This document shows, piece after piece, positions 1 to 8,006 of a stretch of 22,693 nt of DNA (positions within the stretch are counted from its first letter, which is position 1; each line of letters begins with the position of its first letter). Both the position numbers and the translations under genes were made by a program. The notes under the pieces were generated by a model. It did no database searches, was not told the DNA's origin, and was given only the letters and a program-made list of their open reading frames with translations. This DNA is from Microcaldota archaeon (GTDB lineage: Archaea > Micrarchaeota > Micrarchaeia > Anstonellales > Anstonellaceae): NCBI GenBank assembly GCA_023248665.1, contig JAHFEC010000002.1, positions 1 to 22,693 of the forward strand. The letters run 5' to 3'.

Positions 1-140
1 CGCTTGGCCAGCGCCGTGTAATTCACCAGCCCCTCGCGCACCAGCCAGTGCATGAAGGGCTTCTGCTTGAGCCAGAGGCGCACCAGATTCGAGGCGGCCA
101 TGCCGGAAGAAGAAGTTTTCAATGAAACTTTCTTTTTCAT
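1..140 (-). CDS. N-terminal part of an unidentified protein, cut by the window edge
   Basis: The reading frame opens at ATG 140 and runs off the left edge, so only about 46 residues are visible. They begin MKKKVSLKTSSSGMAASNLV and continue into a helical segment containing KPFMHW and EGLVNYTALAKR. The phrase 'G-(L/I)-VNY(T/S)ALA' reminds me of the start of some archaeal ACT-domain-like regulatory proteins, but this is recollection only and no domain is visible. A TATA-like element at 162-171 is centred about 27 bases before ATG 140, which favours that start as a leaderless message. A second ATG at 101 has no ribosome binding site. Function unknown. Confidence 0.5.
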   Translation of the reverse strand, partial: MKKKVSLKTSSSGMAASNLVRLWLKQKPFMHWLVREGLVNYTALAK

Positions 141-161
141 GAAGAAGAAAGATAAGACAAA

Positions 162-171
162 GGTTAAAATC
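162..171 (-). promoter_or_regulatory. TATA box of the left-edge gene
   Basis: The minus strand reads GATTTTAACC. Its centre is about 27 bases upstream of ATG 140, the spacing expected if transcription starts at the initiation codon. It lies in the gap after the DUF2666-like gene. Confidence 0.45.
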
Positions 172-208
172 CTATTTCTTTGTGGTTCCGAGATGGCGGG
201 CCCGGAGA

Positions 209-676
209 TTATTTCTTTTTCTTGCCGAAATTTCCCCTCGGCTTGGGCACTTTGAGGTGCGGATACACCTTCGCCAGCGTCTCGGGCTCGAGGCAGGGGT
301 CAAAGCCCACCTCTTCGAGCAGTTTCTTGACAAAATAGCTTTCCGCGATCGGATATAATTCGGGCGTCGGACAAGCAGGCAGCAGCGCGGCTTTCACCAC
401 TCCGGGCTGCAAGGAGCCGAAAACGGCTGAGAGATTTGAGAATGTGCGTCCCTTCTTGGCCACCGTCATCGCATAGGCTTCCACGACGTCGGCCTTGATG
501 CCGGCATACTCATAGCTCTTGCGCACCAGCGTCTTGTCGATGGAGGCGAGCGCGAGCGAGACTTCCTCGGGCTTGGTGTTCTCTACGACGAGGAATTTCT
601 TGACCACCATCCAGTCCTTGTTCCGGGCGGTGAATACGATTTCGTCTTGCATGCCTTCCATCTTCTCGACCCCCAT
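209..676 (-). CDS. DUF2666-like archaeal protein
   Basis: A soluble protein of about 155 residues whose core starts QDEIVFTARNKDWMVVKKF and ends in a basic tail (KPRGNFGKKKK). The 'FTA-x-x-KDW-x-x-x-K' start and the helical body with a KSYEYAGIKAD segment resemble the archaeal family DUF2666, whose function is unknown; I recognise this from memory and am only moderately sure. Three in-frame ATGs are possible (676, 661, 652). I chose 676 because a TATA-like element at 699-708 is centred about 27 bases before it, which suggests a leaderless transcript; 652 has a weak purine stretch before it. No membrane segment, signal peptide or metal site is visible. It lies downstream of L40e on the same strand but behind a T-rich terminator, so it is probably a separate unit. 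Confidence 0.6.
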   Translation of the reverse strand: MGVEKMEGMQDEIVFTARNKDWMVVKKFLVVENTKPEEVSLALASIDKTLVRKSYEYAGIKADVVEAYAMTVAKKGRTFSNLSAVFGSLQPGVVKAALLPACPTPELYPIAESYFVKKLLEEVGFDPCLEPETLAKVYPHLKVPKPRGNFGKKKK

Positions 677-698
677 TTGAAGCTTAATCCCGCCGGCC

Positions 699-708
699 CT
701 TTTTATGA
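699..708 (-). promoter_or_regulatory. TATA box of the DUF2666-like gene
   Basis: The minus strand carries CATAAAAAG, centred near 704, about 27 bases before ATG 676. The spacing decides the start choice for that gene. Confidence 0.4.
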
Positions 709-734
709 ATATGGGTCGCGCGGGGTTGGAAAAC

Positions 735-770
735 AAAAAATCATGGAAAAAAAGGATGAAAAGAAAAAGA
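735..770 (-). terminator. T-rich terminator after L40e
   Basis: Downstream of the L40e stop the minus strand shows three successive T tracts (CTTTTTCTTTTC, CCTTTTTTTCC, GATTTTTTG) with no hairpin. Oligo-T runs without a stem are the usual archaeal intrinsic termination signal. Confidence 0.55.
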
Positions 771-787
771 CGGACGCGCCGCGTGGC

Positions 788-940
788 TCACTTCTTGGCG
801 CGGATGTCCTTGCGCTTGGGGCGCATCCACTTGTAGCCGCACTTGCGGCAGTGGTCCATCCCGGCCTTGTTGCGCGCCTTGCATTTCTTGCAGATGGCGA
901 TCTTCGAGATGATCGCGTCCGCTTCTGCGAATTTGCCCAT
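788..940 (-). CDS. rpl40e: 50S ribosomal protein L40e
   Basis: A 50-residue, strongly basic protein that starts MGKFAEADAI and ends in PKRKDIRAKK. It has a zinc-ribbon of two CxxC knuckles (C17-x2-C20 and C31-x2-C34, the second inside CRKCGYKW). Length, the MGKF start, the spacing of the knuckles and the RPK-rich C-terminus match archaeal L40e, a small zinc-binding protein of the large ribosomal subunit; archaeal L40e has no ubiquitin fusion, as here. The gene has a good ribosome binding site (GGTGA at 947-951, 6 bases before ATG) and a strong TATA box at 992-1003. It is transcribed divergently from the unknown gene at 1152. Confidence 0.93.
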   Translation of the reverse strand: MGKFAEADAIISKIAICKKCKARNKAGMDHCRKCGYKWMRPKRKDIRAKK

Positions 941-991
941 AACATTTCACCTAGCCATTAACGAAAGAAACTATGAGTGCTTAGGCTCATG

Positions 992-1003
992 CATATATAA
1001 AAA
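992..1003 (-). promoter_or_regulatory. TATA box of the L40e gene
   Basis: The minus strand reads GGTTTTTATATATG. Its centre near 997 predicts a transcript start around 970 and a leader of about 30 bases that contains the GGTGA ribosome binding site. This is the strongest TATA element in the window, fitting a highly expressed ribosomal gene. Confidence 0.65.
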
Positions 1004-1090
1004 CCATCGCCCGGAACCGCAGGGGTGTCCTATCCCGCCATAATTTCCTCTCGAAGGAAACGAAGGATACCGCACCTGCGCATCTGGGAG

Positions 1091-1100
1091 CGTATTTAAA
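1091..1100 (+). promoter_or_regulatory. TATA box of the gene at 1152
   Basis: CGTATTTAAA on the plus strand, centred near 1096, predicts transcription from about 1123. The leader then carries GAGGG at 1141-1145, seven bases before ATG 1152. It sits back to back with the L40e promoter in a 211-base divergent intergenic region. Confidence 0.45.
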
Positions 1101-1151
1101 CATGAAAGTCGATAGTTTATCATCGTGGTTATCCATTGGCGAGGGATGCAT

Positions 1152-2033
1152 ATGGCCAACAGAAAGACAAATCATCAGAAGTTTAAAGCTCAGATGAAGA
1201 AAAAAGACGGCAGCGCACCCAGTCATGTGCATAAACAGAAGTACCCTTCGCATTCCGAATCCGGCTCGTCCGAAAGCGTCGGGACGCTTGATGACAAGAG
1301 ATTGCACGATCTTGAGGTTTTTGTCAGCAATGTCCCACACCATTACCTCCCCCGGAACCGCCATCCGGCATACGACGCGCCGCACGCTCAAGCGGCCGAG
1401 CGCGCGCAAGCCGCCGCCGAGCGCGAGAGATTCGTCGCCGAGCGGGTCGCGCATTTCGAGGGCGTCATTTTCAATCCCGCCGCCTCCGCGCTGGACCGGC
1501 AGAGCGGGTTCCAGCAGTTGGCCAACTGCGCGTTCGAGGTGTACTCCAATACCAACGAAATCCCGGCCGCGAAGGGCGCCGAACTTCTGGGCCGGTGGCT
1601 CTCATCAGACAATTTCCATCGCAACCGCTCATTTTATGCCGACAACGTCGTATCTTTGCTCAAGCTTCTCATCCAGAAGCTGAGCGAGGCCGACCGCCCG
1701 AAGAACCGGGAGCTGTTCAACACGCTGGTCGGGAGGAATTCCGAGGCCATGCTCCATGGCATCCTATTGAAGTACAATGAAGCTGTCCGGGCCGTGTCCG
1801 ACGCGTCCGTGCAGAAAGAACTGGAGTATTACTATTACTCCGTGCAAAACATCGCTCAAAAATGCAAATATGCCGCTTCGCAGGCCCGCGAGAGCGCCGG
1901 GGCCCAGTCCGGCCCGGCTCGCCAGACGATGCCGGATTTATCCGCCAAGTTCACCCCTGCAAAGAACGGCCCGCAAAAGCAGAATCAAAAAAGCACGAAC
2001 GGCTCCGCGCAGGTCCGTGCGATCCGGCGCTAA
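1152..2033 (+). CDS. Unrecognised hydrophilic protein, possibly RNA- or nucleoprotein-associated
   Basis: A 293-residue protein that I do not recognise. Visible parts: a basic, low-complexity N-terminus (MANRKTNHQKFKAQMKKKDG) to about residue 40; an Ala/Glu/Arg-rich helix with coiled-coil character around residues 75-105; a mostly helical middle (about 105-245) that looks like helical-repeat packing, with a Tyr cluster (EYYYYS); and a disordered Lys/Gln/Pro/Asn-rich tail ending QVRAIRR. No signal peptide or membrane span. ATG 1152 is chosen over in-frame ATGs at 1125 and 1146 because GAGG at 1141-1144 is correctly spaced only for it. The basic ends would suit binding of nucleic acid, but that is a guess. 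It is convergent with purQ. Confidence 0.75.
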   Translation: MANRKTNHQKFKAQMKKKDGSAPSHVHKQKYPSHSESGSSESVGTLDDKRLHDLEVFVSNVPHHYLPRNRHPAYDAPHAQAAERAQAAAERERFVAERVAHFEGVIFNPAASALDRQSGFQQLANCAFEVYSNTNEIPAAKGAELLGRWLSSDNFHRNRSFYADNVVSLLKLLIQKLSEADRPKNRELFNTLVGRNSEAMLHGILLKYNEAVRAVSDASVQKELEYYYYSVQNIAQKCKYAASQARESAGAQSGPARQTMPDLSAKFTPAKNGPQKQNQKSTNGSAQVRAIRR

Positions 2034-2127
2034 GGGCTTTTCGGAGAGTCGAGGTTTCTGGCTGCCGCTTTCTTTTTGGCCACCGCATTTTCGGCCGACG
2101 CCCGGCCAAGCGGGTGGGATCCGCGCC

Positions 2128-2988
2128 CTAGAATTTTTTGGCCGATTCGACGATGCCCTCGAACAGCGCCCGGCAGTTGCCCGCATCCTGCGGCGCCTTC
2201 TCTTTCGCGCCGAGCATGGATGAGAGGGACGAGAGGAACCCGCCCTTTTCTTGCGCCTTGGGCGGGCGCTCGGTCCAATTCGGGGACTGCAGGTAGCGCA
2301 CGTGGCATTCGGGGTGCGGCATCATGCCCATCACGTTGCCGGCCTCGTTGCAGATGCCCGCGATGGCGTCGGCCGAGCCGTTGGGGTTGTCGGGGTAGCT
2401 GTCCGCCTTCAGGCCGTCGCGCGCCGAGGCGTACCGGAACACGATCTGCTCGCCCTCTTCCAGCTTATCGAGCGTCTTGGGGCTGGCCAGCGCCATCTGC
2501 CCCTCGCCATGGCGCACGGGCAGGGTCAGGAGGTCCATGTCCTGCGCGAAGGGGCACGCGCTGGCTTCGGTGCGCAGGCGCACCCACCGGTTCTCGAAGC
2601 GGCCGTTCCTGTTCGTCATAAGCGTGAGCTCGCGCGACTCCCATTTGTCCCATCCGGGCAGGGCGCCCAGCTGCGCGAGCACCTGGAAGCCGTTGCAGAT
2701 GCCCACCACCGGCTTGCCGGAATCGATGAATTTCCTTAAGGGCTCCTGCAATTTGAACCTGAATTTGTTCGCCAGCACGCGCCCGGACTGGATGTCGTCC
2801 GCGAACGCCCAGCCGCCGGGCAGCATGAATATCTGATACTGCCCCAGCGCCTCGCCGCCGTCGGCCTGCAGCTTGTTGAAATGCACGAGCTCGCAGCGCG
2901 CGCCCGCCATCTCCAAGGCATGGGCGGTTTCCTGCTCGCAGTTGATGCCAAAGCCCGTCAGGATGCACGCGCGAGGTTTTTCAGCCAT
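2128..2988 (-). CDS. purQ: Phosphoribosylformylglycinamidine synthase, glutaminase subunit (PurQ)
   Basis: A class I glutamine amidotransferase of 286 residues that supplies ammonia to PurL in the FGAR to FGAM step of purine synthesis. The nucleophile is C98 in GICNGFQVL, and the His-Glu pair is H225/E227 in MMPHPECHV. The start PRACILTGFGINCEQETAHA is typical of PurQ and of the glutaminase end of large PurL enzymes. It is longer than the usual 220-230-residue archaeal PurQ and matches the long form that pairs with a long PurL; a hydrophilic insertion (about 243-268) lies before the last helix. A GTG at 2997 is an alternative start. It follows purL by 41 bases; a TATA-like GGTAAAAACC overlaps the purL stop, so it may also have its own promoter. 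The stop codon is TAG. Confidence 0.93.
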   Translation of the reverse strand: MAEKPRACILTGFGINCEQETAHALEMAGARCELVHFNKLQADGGEALGQYQIFMLPGGWAFADDIQSGRVLANKFRFKLQEPLRKFIDSGKPVVGICNGFQVLAQLGALPGWDKWESRELTLMTNRNGRFENRWVRLRTEASACPFAQDMDLLTLPVRHGEGQMALASPKTLDKLEEGEQIVFRYASARDGLKADSYPDNPNGSADAIAGICNEAGNVMGMMPHPECHVRYLQSPNWTERPPKAQEKGGFLSSLSSMLGAKEKAPQDAGNCRALFEGIVESAKKF

Positions 2989-3029
2989 AAACAACACTTG
3001 CCGTTCGTCATTCTATCTTATCGTGGTTT

Positions 3030-6000
3030 TTACCATGTTATCGTCTTCTTGAAGCTCTTCTCAAGCGTCTCCACCGTCGTTTTTATGCTCTGGTCGGCGT
3101 GGCTGGCCCCGATCGCGAATTCTTCGCCCTCGGATACGCTGCCGATGCGGCCATAAGGCGTGCCCTGCATCATGGCCTCGAAGCGGGCGCAGTCGGACGG
3201 ATGCACGCTCACGACGAACCGGCCGGCCGACTCCGAGAAAAGCATGTGCGCCGGGCTCATCTTCCCTTCGCAGAGCAAATGGTTGAGGTGCACGCGGCAT
3301 CCGAGCTGCCCGCCGATGGCGCATTCGGCCAGCGCCACGGCCAGCCCGCCGTCCGAGCAGTCGTGCGCCGACGCCACCAGCCCGCGCTCCATCGCATGAT
3401 GCAGGTGCCGGTACAGTCGGATGTTGTCCTCGAGGCGCACGCGGGGCAGATGCGCGCCCAGCTGCCCGAACATGGCATAATATTCCGAGGCTCCCATCTC
3501 GTCGTAGGTGCGCCCGAGCGCGTAGATGACGTCGTCGGCCTGCTTGAAATCCGAGCTGACGGCCCGCGCGGCGTCTTTCATCACGCCGCACACGCTGACG
3601 AGCAGGGTGGGCGGCACCGAAATCCGGATGCCGCCGTACGCATAATCGTTTTTCATCGAATCCTTGCCTGATATGAGGGGCAGCGAGTAGGCCAGACAGC
3701 TTTGCGCGAGCCCTTGGTTGGCGCGCACGAGCGCGGCCAGTTTGCGCGGGCCGTCCGGGTTCTTTTCGCTCCGGACGGGGTCGGGCCAGCAGAAGTTGTC
3801 CAACGCCCCCCAGTGCGCCGGGTCCCCGCCGGTCGCGACGTAATTTCGCACCGCCTCGTCCACGGCCAGTTGCGCCATGCCGTGCGGGTCGATGTCGCCC
3901 GCGCGCGGGCACAAGCCATGCGATACGGCGATGCCCATCGGCTTGCCCGGCAGGGGCTGGAGCACCGCCGCATCCGACGGCCCGCTCGCCTTCTTGCCGC
4001 ACAATGGCTTGATCACGCTCATGCCCTGCACTTCGTGGTCGTATTGGCGGATGACGGATTCTTTCGAGCAGATGTTGGGCCGCGCGAGAAGTTCGAGGAG
4101 GGCGAGCGTCGGGTTCTTGGAGGCTTCGGTTTTTTCGACGTTTCCGTCGAGGATTGCATCCGCCAATTCCTCTTCGCTTGGCTCCTCCAATTCCGCTTCG
4201 GTCCATACGGCCGAGAGGTGCATGCGCGGCAGCCCCTTGTGCAGGAAATGGAGGTTGAGGCGCGCCACCGCATGGTTGTGGTAGAACACCTCCAGGTATC
4301 CGCTCGACGTGAATTCGCCGAGGTCCGTGGCTTCCACGCCGTGCTCGGCCGCAAGCGCCGCGAACTCGCCGGCCTTGGGCGCGGGCACCGCCACGGTCAT
4401 GCGCTCCTGCGACTCGCTCACGAATATCTCCCACGGGTCGAGGCCCGGGTATTTGAGCGGGCACCGTTCGAGGTGGAGGACGGCCCCGTTGGTGAGCTGG
4501 GCCATCTCGCCCACCGACGAGGAGAGCCCGCCCGCGCCGTCGTCGGTGAGGCCGGAATGCAGGTTCCGGTCGCGGGATTCGAGCAGGAAGTCCAGCATCT
4601 TCTTTTGCGTGAACGGGTCGCCCAGCTGCACGGCCGAGGTGGGCGAGCCCTCGTGCAATCCTTCGGACGAAAACGTGGCGCCGTGGATGCCGTCCTTGCC
4701 CACGCGCCCGCCGACCATGAAAATGCGGTCCTTGGGCTTGACATTTTTCAGATGGCCTTTGCGGCCTTCGCTCAGATTCCGGGGCATCAGCCCGCCGGTG
4801 CCGCAATACACGAGCGGCTTTCCCAGATACCGCTCGTCGAAATAGATCGAGCCGTTCACGGTGGGGATGCCGGAGGCGTTGCCGCCTTTCTCCACGCCCG
4901 CGCGCACGCCCTCAAACACCCGGCGTGGATGGAGCAGGCGCGGCGGGACCGCCCCTTTGTAGAACGGGTCGGCGAAGCAGAAGACGTCCGTGTTGAAGAT
5001 GGGTTTGGCGCCCAGGCCCGTGCCCAGCACGTCCCGGTTCACGCCCAGAATCCCGGTGAGCGCGCCGCCGTACGGGTCCAGCGCCGAGGGCGTGTTGTGC
5101 GTCTCCACCTTCACGGCCAGCGCCCAATCCTCGTCCAAGGCGAGGATGCCGGCATTGTCGTCGAAAACTGAGAGGAGGTACGGTTGGGCGGATTTGATCT
5201 TGTGCGTGGTGCCGGCGATATAAGTCTTGAAAAGCGAGTCGATTTTTTGGCGGATGGGTGTTTTTTTCGATTTCTTCCCTTTTTTTGATTTTTCATTTTT
5301 TCCGTCTTTTGATGTTTTCTCTTCTGTTTTTTTCTCGTCCCCCGTTTCATCTTCTTCCTCATAATCGATGAGCGCGTTGAATATCTTGTGCTTGCAGTGT
5401 TCGGACCAGGTCTGGGCGACGCATTCGAGCTCCACGTCGGTCGGATGGATGCCCAGCCCCGCCGCCGCGCGCTCCCGGCGCACGTCCTCGCGCCGGTAGT
5501 GGCCGGCGATGACTTTCATCTCCTTCGCGTCGAGCGCCAACAGCCGCCTTTTCGATATCTTTTCCAGTTCGTTCTCGTCATCCGGCAGGGGCACCTCGAA
5601 CACCGAGCCCTTGGCCCCCATGCCGGCTTTGGGCAGGACGGGGTTGGCGTAATAATGCCCGATGTCCTGCATCCGGATGAGCCGGTGCCGCTCAATGAGC
5701 GGGTTGCACAGCAGCCCTTCCGATATCTTTTTGGCGAGCGCCTCGTCGAGCTTCGCCTCGCCGTAGAAGAAATAGAGCGTGGACGTGAATACGCCGCCTT
5801 CCAGCGGACGGCCGATGGCCTCGCTTGCGGCCAGCTGGGCCGTCTCGCCCACATTGTCCTTGACACCGGGGCGAAAACCGATCTCGATGGCGCCGGCGAA
5901 ATTGATCTCGACCGGCTGGTTGAGGGCGAATTTCTGGCTCAGGGCGTCGGCCAGCACTTCCTTGGCGACGAGGTGGGCCTCGGGTTGGGTGAGATTGTCC

Positions 6001-6137
6001 TCGAAACCGTATACATGGGCCCGGCGCACGTCCAGCAGGCCGTCGAGGCCATAGTCGGCCCGGACCTTTTTTGCGATGTCCGCGGCCTTGCTGTCCGCGA
6101 ACTCGCTTTTGAGGGCGACTTCTATGCGGCAAACCAT
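3030..6137 (-). CDS. purL: Phosphoribosylformylglycinamidine synthase, long-form synthetase subunit (PurL)
   Basis: A 1035-residue enzyme making FGAM from FGAR, ATP and ammonia. The first ~150 residues are a PurS-like double domain (VCRIEVALKSEF and IEIGFRPGVKDN strands), followed by the linker and two AIR-synthase-like halves. Family motifs visible: SEHCKHKIFNA (245-255), VKVETHNTPSALDPYGG, DGIHGATFSSEGL, DDGAGGLSSSVGEMA, ISGKDSMKNDY and SAHDCSDGGLAVALAE. It is the E. coli-like large architecture without the C-terminal glutaminase, which is the separate purQ next door; most archaea instead have a ~700-residue PurL plus PurS. A Lys/Glu-rich insertion occupies residues 259-295. TTAAAC about 25 bases before ATG suggests a leaderless start. 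Confidence 0.94.
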   Translation of the reverse strand: MVCRIEVALKSEFADSKAADIAKKVRADYGLDGLLDVRRAHVYGFEDNLTQPEAHLVAKEVLADALSQKFALNQPVEINFAGAIEIGFRPGVKDNVGETAQLAASEAIGRPLEGGVFTSTLYFFYGEAKLDEALAKKISEGLLCNPLIERHRLIRMQDIGHYYANPVLPKAGMGAKGSVFEVPLPDDENELEKISKRRLLALDAKEMKVIAGHYRREDVRRERAAAGLGIHPTDVELECVAQTWSEHCKHKIFNALIDYEEEDETGDEKKTEEKTSKDGKNEKSKKGKKSKKTPIRQKIDSLFKTYIAGTTHKIKSAQPYLLSVFDDNAGILALDEDWALAVKVETHNTPSALDPYGGALTGILGVNRDVLGTGLGAKPIFNTDVFCFADPFYKGAVPPRLLHPRRVFEGVRAGVEKGGNASGIPTVNGSIYFDERYLGKPLVYCGTGGLMPRNLSEGRKGHLKNVKPKDRIFMVGGRVGKDGIHGATFSSEGLHEGSPTSAVQLGDPFTQKKMLDFLLESRDRNLHSGLTDDGAGGLSSSVGEMAQLTNGAVLHLERCPLKYPGLDPWEIFVSESQERMTVAVPAPKAGEFAALAAEHGVEATDLGEFTSSGYLEVFYHNHAVARLNLHFLHKGLPRMHLSAVWTEAELEEPSEEELADAILDGNVEKTEASKNPTLALLELLARPNICSKESVIRQYDHEVQGMSVIKPLCGKKASGPSDAAVLQPLPGKPMGIAVSHGLCPRAGDIDPHGMAQLAVDEAVRNYVATGGDPAHWGALDNFCWPDPVRSEKNPDGPRKLAALVRANQGLAQSCLAYSLPLISGKDSMKNDYAYGGIRISVPPTLLVSVCGVMKDAARAVSSDFKQADDVIYALGRTYDEMGASEYYAMFGQLGAHLPRVRLEDNIRLYRHLHHAMERGLVASAHDCSDGGLAVALAECAIGGQLGCRVHLNHLLCEGKMSPAHMLFSESAGRFVVSVHPSDCARFEAMMQGTPYGRIGSVSEGEEFAIGASHADQSIKTTVETLEKSFKKTITW

Positions 6138-6156
6138 GGTTAAGAGAGGGAAAGAA

Positions 6157-6165
6157 AGTTTAAGA
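6157..6165 (-). promoter_or_regulatory. TATA box of purL-purQ
   Basis: The minus strand reads TCTTAAACT, centred about 25 bases before ATG 6137. No ribosome binding site precedes the ATG, which fits a leaderless transcript. Confidence 0.4.
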
Positions 6166-6194
6166 AGATGGCGCCGCCCGGAAGCCGCAAGGAT

Positions 6195-6240
6195 GAGAAG
6201 GAAAACAAAAAAACCAAAAAGGAGGACAAAAATCGTTTTC
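6195..6240 (-). terminator. T-rich terminator after secD
   Basis: The minus strand has closely spaced T tracts (GATTTTTG, CCTTTTTGG, TTTTTTTG, TTTTCC) in the 219-base gap between secD and purL. No stem is present. It probably ends the secF-secD transcript. The rest of the gap (6241-6356) is A-rich on the minus strand and shows no gene. Confidence 0.5.
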
Positions 6241-6356
6241 TCCCGCCCGATCGGACCCGATGCGGATATTTTTTCATCGGTTTTTTTCTTCCGGTCTGAG
6301 TTTTTTCATCCGGCATTTTCTTTCGCGTCCGGGCTTTCTCTTCCTGTTTTTTTAGC

Positions 6357-7982
6357 CTACGGGTCGCGCTTCCCGTGCGAGAAGAGCTTCTGCACGATGA
6401 CGCCGTACGCCGGCCGCGTGATCAGCACGCCCAGCAGGTAGCCCAGCAGCGTCGAGGTGGCGAAGTTGATGATGTCCACCAGGCCCGAGAAGAGCAGGGG
6501 GATCATCGCCACCGTGGCGACGATGGCGTTGGTCACGATGATGCTAAAAGCGTTCTCGAGCTTCTGGTGCGCGTCCTCGTGCCCCGGCCCGTGCTTGAGG
6601 ATCTCGTCGGTCACCACGATCTGGGCGTCCACCGAGATGCCGATGACGGCGATGATGCCGGCCATGGCCGCGAGGTCGATGGTGAAGGTGCCGATGATGG
6701 CCACGATGATGATGACCTCGGAGAGCGAGATGAGGATGATGGGCAGCACCACTTTGGGCGTGCGGTAGCGGATGGCGACCATGGCCGAGATGCACAGCAT
6801 GGCGAAGATGGCGCCGATGACGGACAGGCGCAGGAATTCGGCGCCCAGCGGGGCCGGGATGTCCTGCTGCTGGCCGATGGAGATCTGCACGGGCAGCGCC
6901 CCTCCTTTGAGGATGGCCATGGTCTCGCGGGATTCGAGGTCCGCGGCCGCCTGGCGCGAATTCGCGTCGAGGCCCGGCACGTTGCCGGTGATGGAGTAGC
7001 CGCGCGAGGCCACGCCTTCGGTCACGCCGCGCTGGAGGTGCGGCGCCTGCTGGAGCCCGACCGCGTCCCACTTGTCCGCGTTGTCGGCGGGCTTCTTGCC
7101 GTTGCCGTTGTACGAGGGCGACAGGTCCGTGTCGTTCTTTTCCACGAGGGTGAAATGGGCGGCTTTGAGGCGTTCTTTTAGCGTTTCGGGGGCGTTCTGC
7201 GAGACGATGGCCCTCGTCTTGTTGTCGGCCGGCGTGATGTTGAATTCCGCGTTTCGCACCAAGTCCTCCTGAAGGTATACCTTGATGTCGTCATGGTCGA
7301 GCTTGAGGGCCTTCTGGGCCATGGCCAGCGCATCGTCCTCGGTGGCCGGAATCGGGAACGCGCCTTGGCTGCTGCCGTTGGCGTGCGCGAGCAGGTCGGC
7401 GCTCGGGATCACCACGATGGAATCCGAAGGCCGGTCCAGAAACATGTAAAGCGGGTAATCGGTCTTGCCTTTGGCCGTCGCGGCGAAGACATCCTGCCCT
7501 TCGGGCCTCAGCGCGAAAGTCACCATCCAGTCCTGCCCCGCCTGGGCGAAGAGCTGGCGGCCGATCGAGCTCTGCGCGATGTCGTCCCCGTTCACGGCCA
7601 CCTTGCCGTCCACGATGCCCGCATAGACGCCCTGCTTGGAGAGCAGCGTCTTGATGTCGGACACGAGCGTGGGGTTGTTCTTGGGCACCTCGATGTTGAT
7701 GCGCGAGTCGCCGACCGGATATACGACCACTTCCTGCAGGCCGAAGGTGGAGGCGCGCGTCTTGATGGTGCTGATCATCTCCTCCATGGTGACCTGGTTG
7801 ACCGGCGTCTGCAGGAGCACGGGCACCTGCACGCCGCCCGAGAAGGAGATGCCGAACTTGAGGCCCCCGCCGGTCGGCCCCCCGTTGATCATGACCCAGC
7901 CGATGGCGATCGCCACGAGCAGGATGAGCATCAGCACGCGCTTCTCGCGCAATATCTCCAGAATCACGTTGTCGTCGGCCAT
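6357..7982 (-). CDS. secD: Protein-export membrane protein SecD
   Basis: A 541-residue membrane protein, the SecD half of the SecDF complex that uses the proton gradient to assist Sec export. It has one N-terminal membrane segment (about 16-33, VLMLILLVAIAIGWVMI), a large extracytoplasmic region (about 40-375) with the P1-type start GISFSGGVQV, and a five-segment C-terminal RND-like membrane bundle including IIAVIGISVDAQIVVTDEIL. The Asp in the GISVDAQIV stretch corresponds to the conserved charged residue of SecD TM4. The length is somewhat above archaeal SecD norms but complete. It starts 24 bases after the secF stop, giving the F-then-D order usual in archaea. The stop codon is TAG. Confidence 0.93.
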   Translation of the reverse strand: MADDNVILEILREKRVLMLILLVAIAIGWVMINGGPTGGGLKFGISFSGGVQVPVLLQTPVNQVTMEEMISTIKTRASTFGLQEVVVYPVGDSRINIEVPKNNPTLVSDIKTLLSKQGVYAGIVDGKVAVNGDDIAQSSIGRQLFAQAGQDWMVTFALRPEGQDVFAATAKGKTDYPLYMFLDRPSDSIVVIPSADLLAHANGSSQGAFPIPATEDDALAMAQKALKLDHDDIKVYLQEDLVRNAEFNITPADNKTRAIVSQNAPETLKERLKAAHFTLVEKNDTDLSPSYNGNGKKPADNADKWDAVGLQQAPHLQRGVTEGVASRGYSITGNVPGLDANSRQAAADLESRETMAILKGGALPVQISIGQQQDIPAPLGAEFLRLSVIGAIFAMLCISAMVAIRYRTPKVVLPIILISLSEVIIIVAIIGTFTIDLAAMAGIIAVIGISVDAQIVVTDEILKHGPGHEDAHQKLENAFSIIVTNAIVATVAMIPLLFSGLVDIINFATSTLLGYLLGVLITRPAYGVIVQKLFSHGKRDP

Positions 7983-8006
7983 GTCGAAAGCACCATCGAA
8001 GAATGT

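Noticed and set aside
741..950. A 69-codon minus-strand frame overlapping L40e
   Set aside because: The L40e frame in the same place has both zinc knuckles, a ribosome binding site and the family length.
3061..4806. A 581-codon frame within purL on the same strand
   Set aside because: Arg/Pro/Ala-rich shadow in a shifted frame; the PurL frame is complete and conserved.
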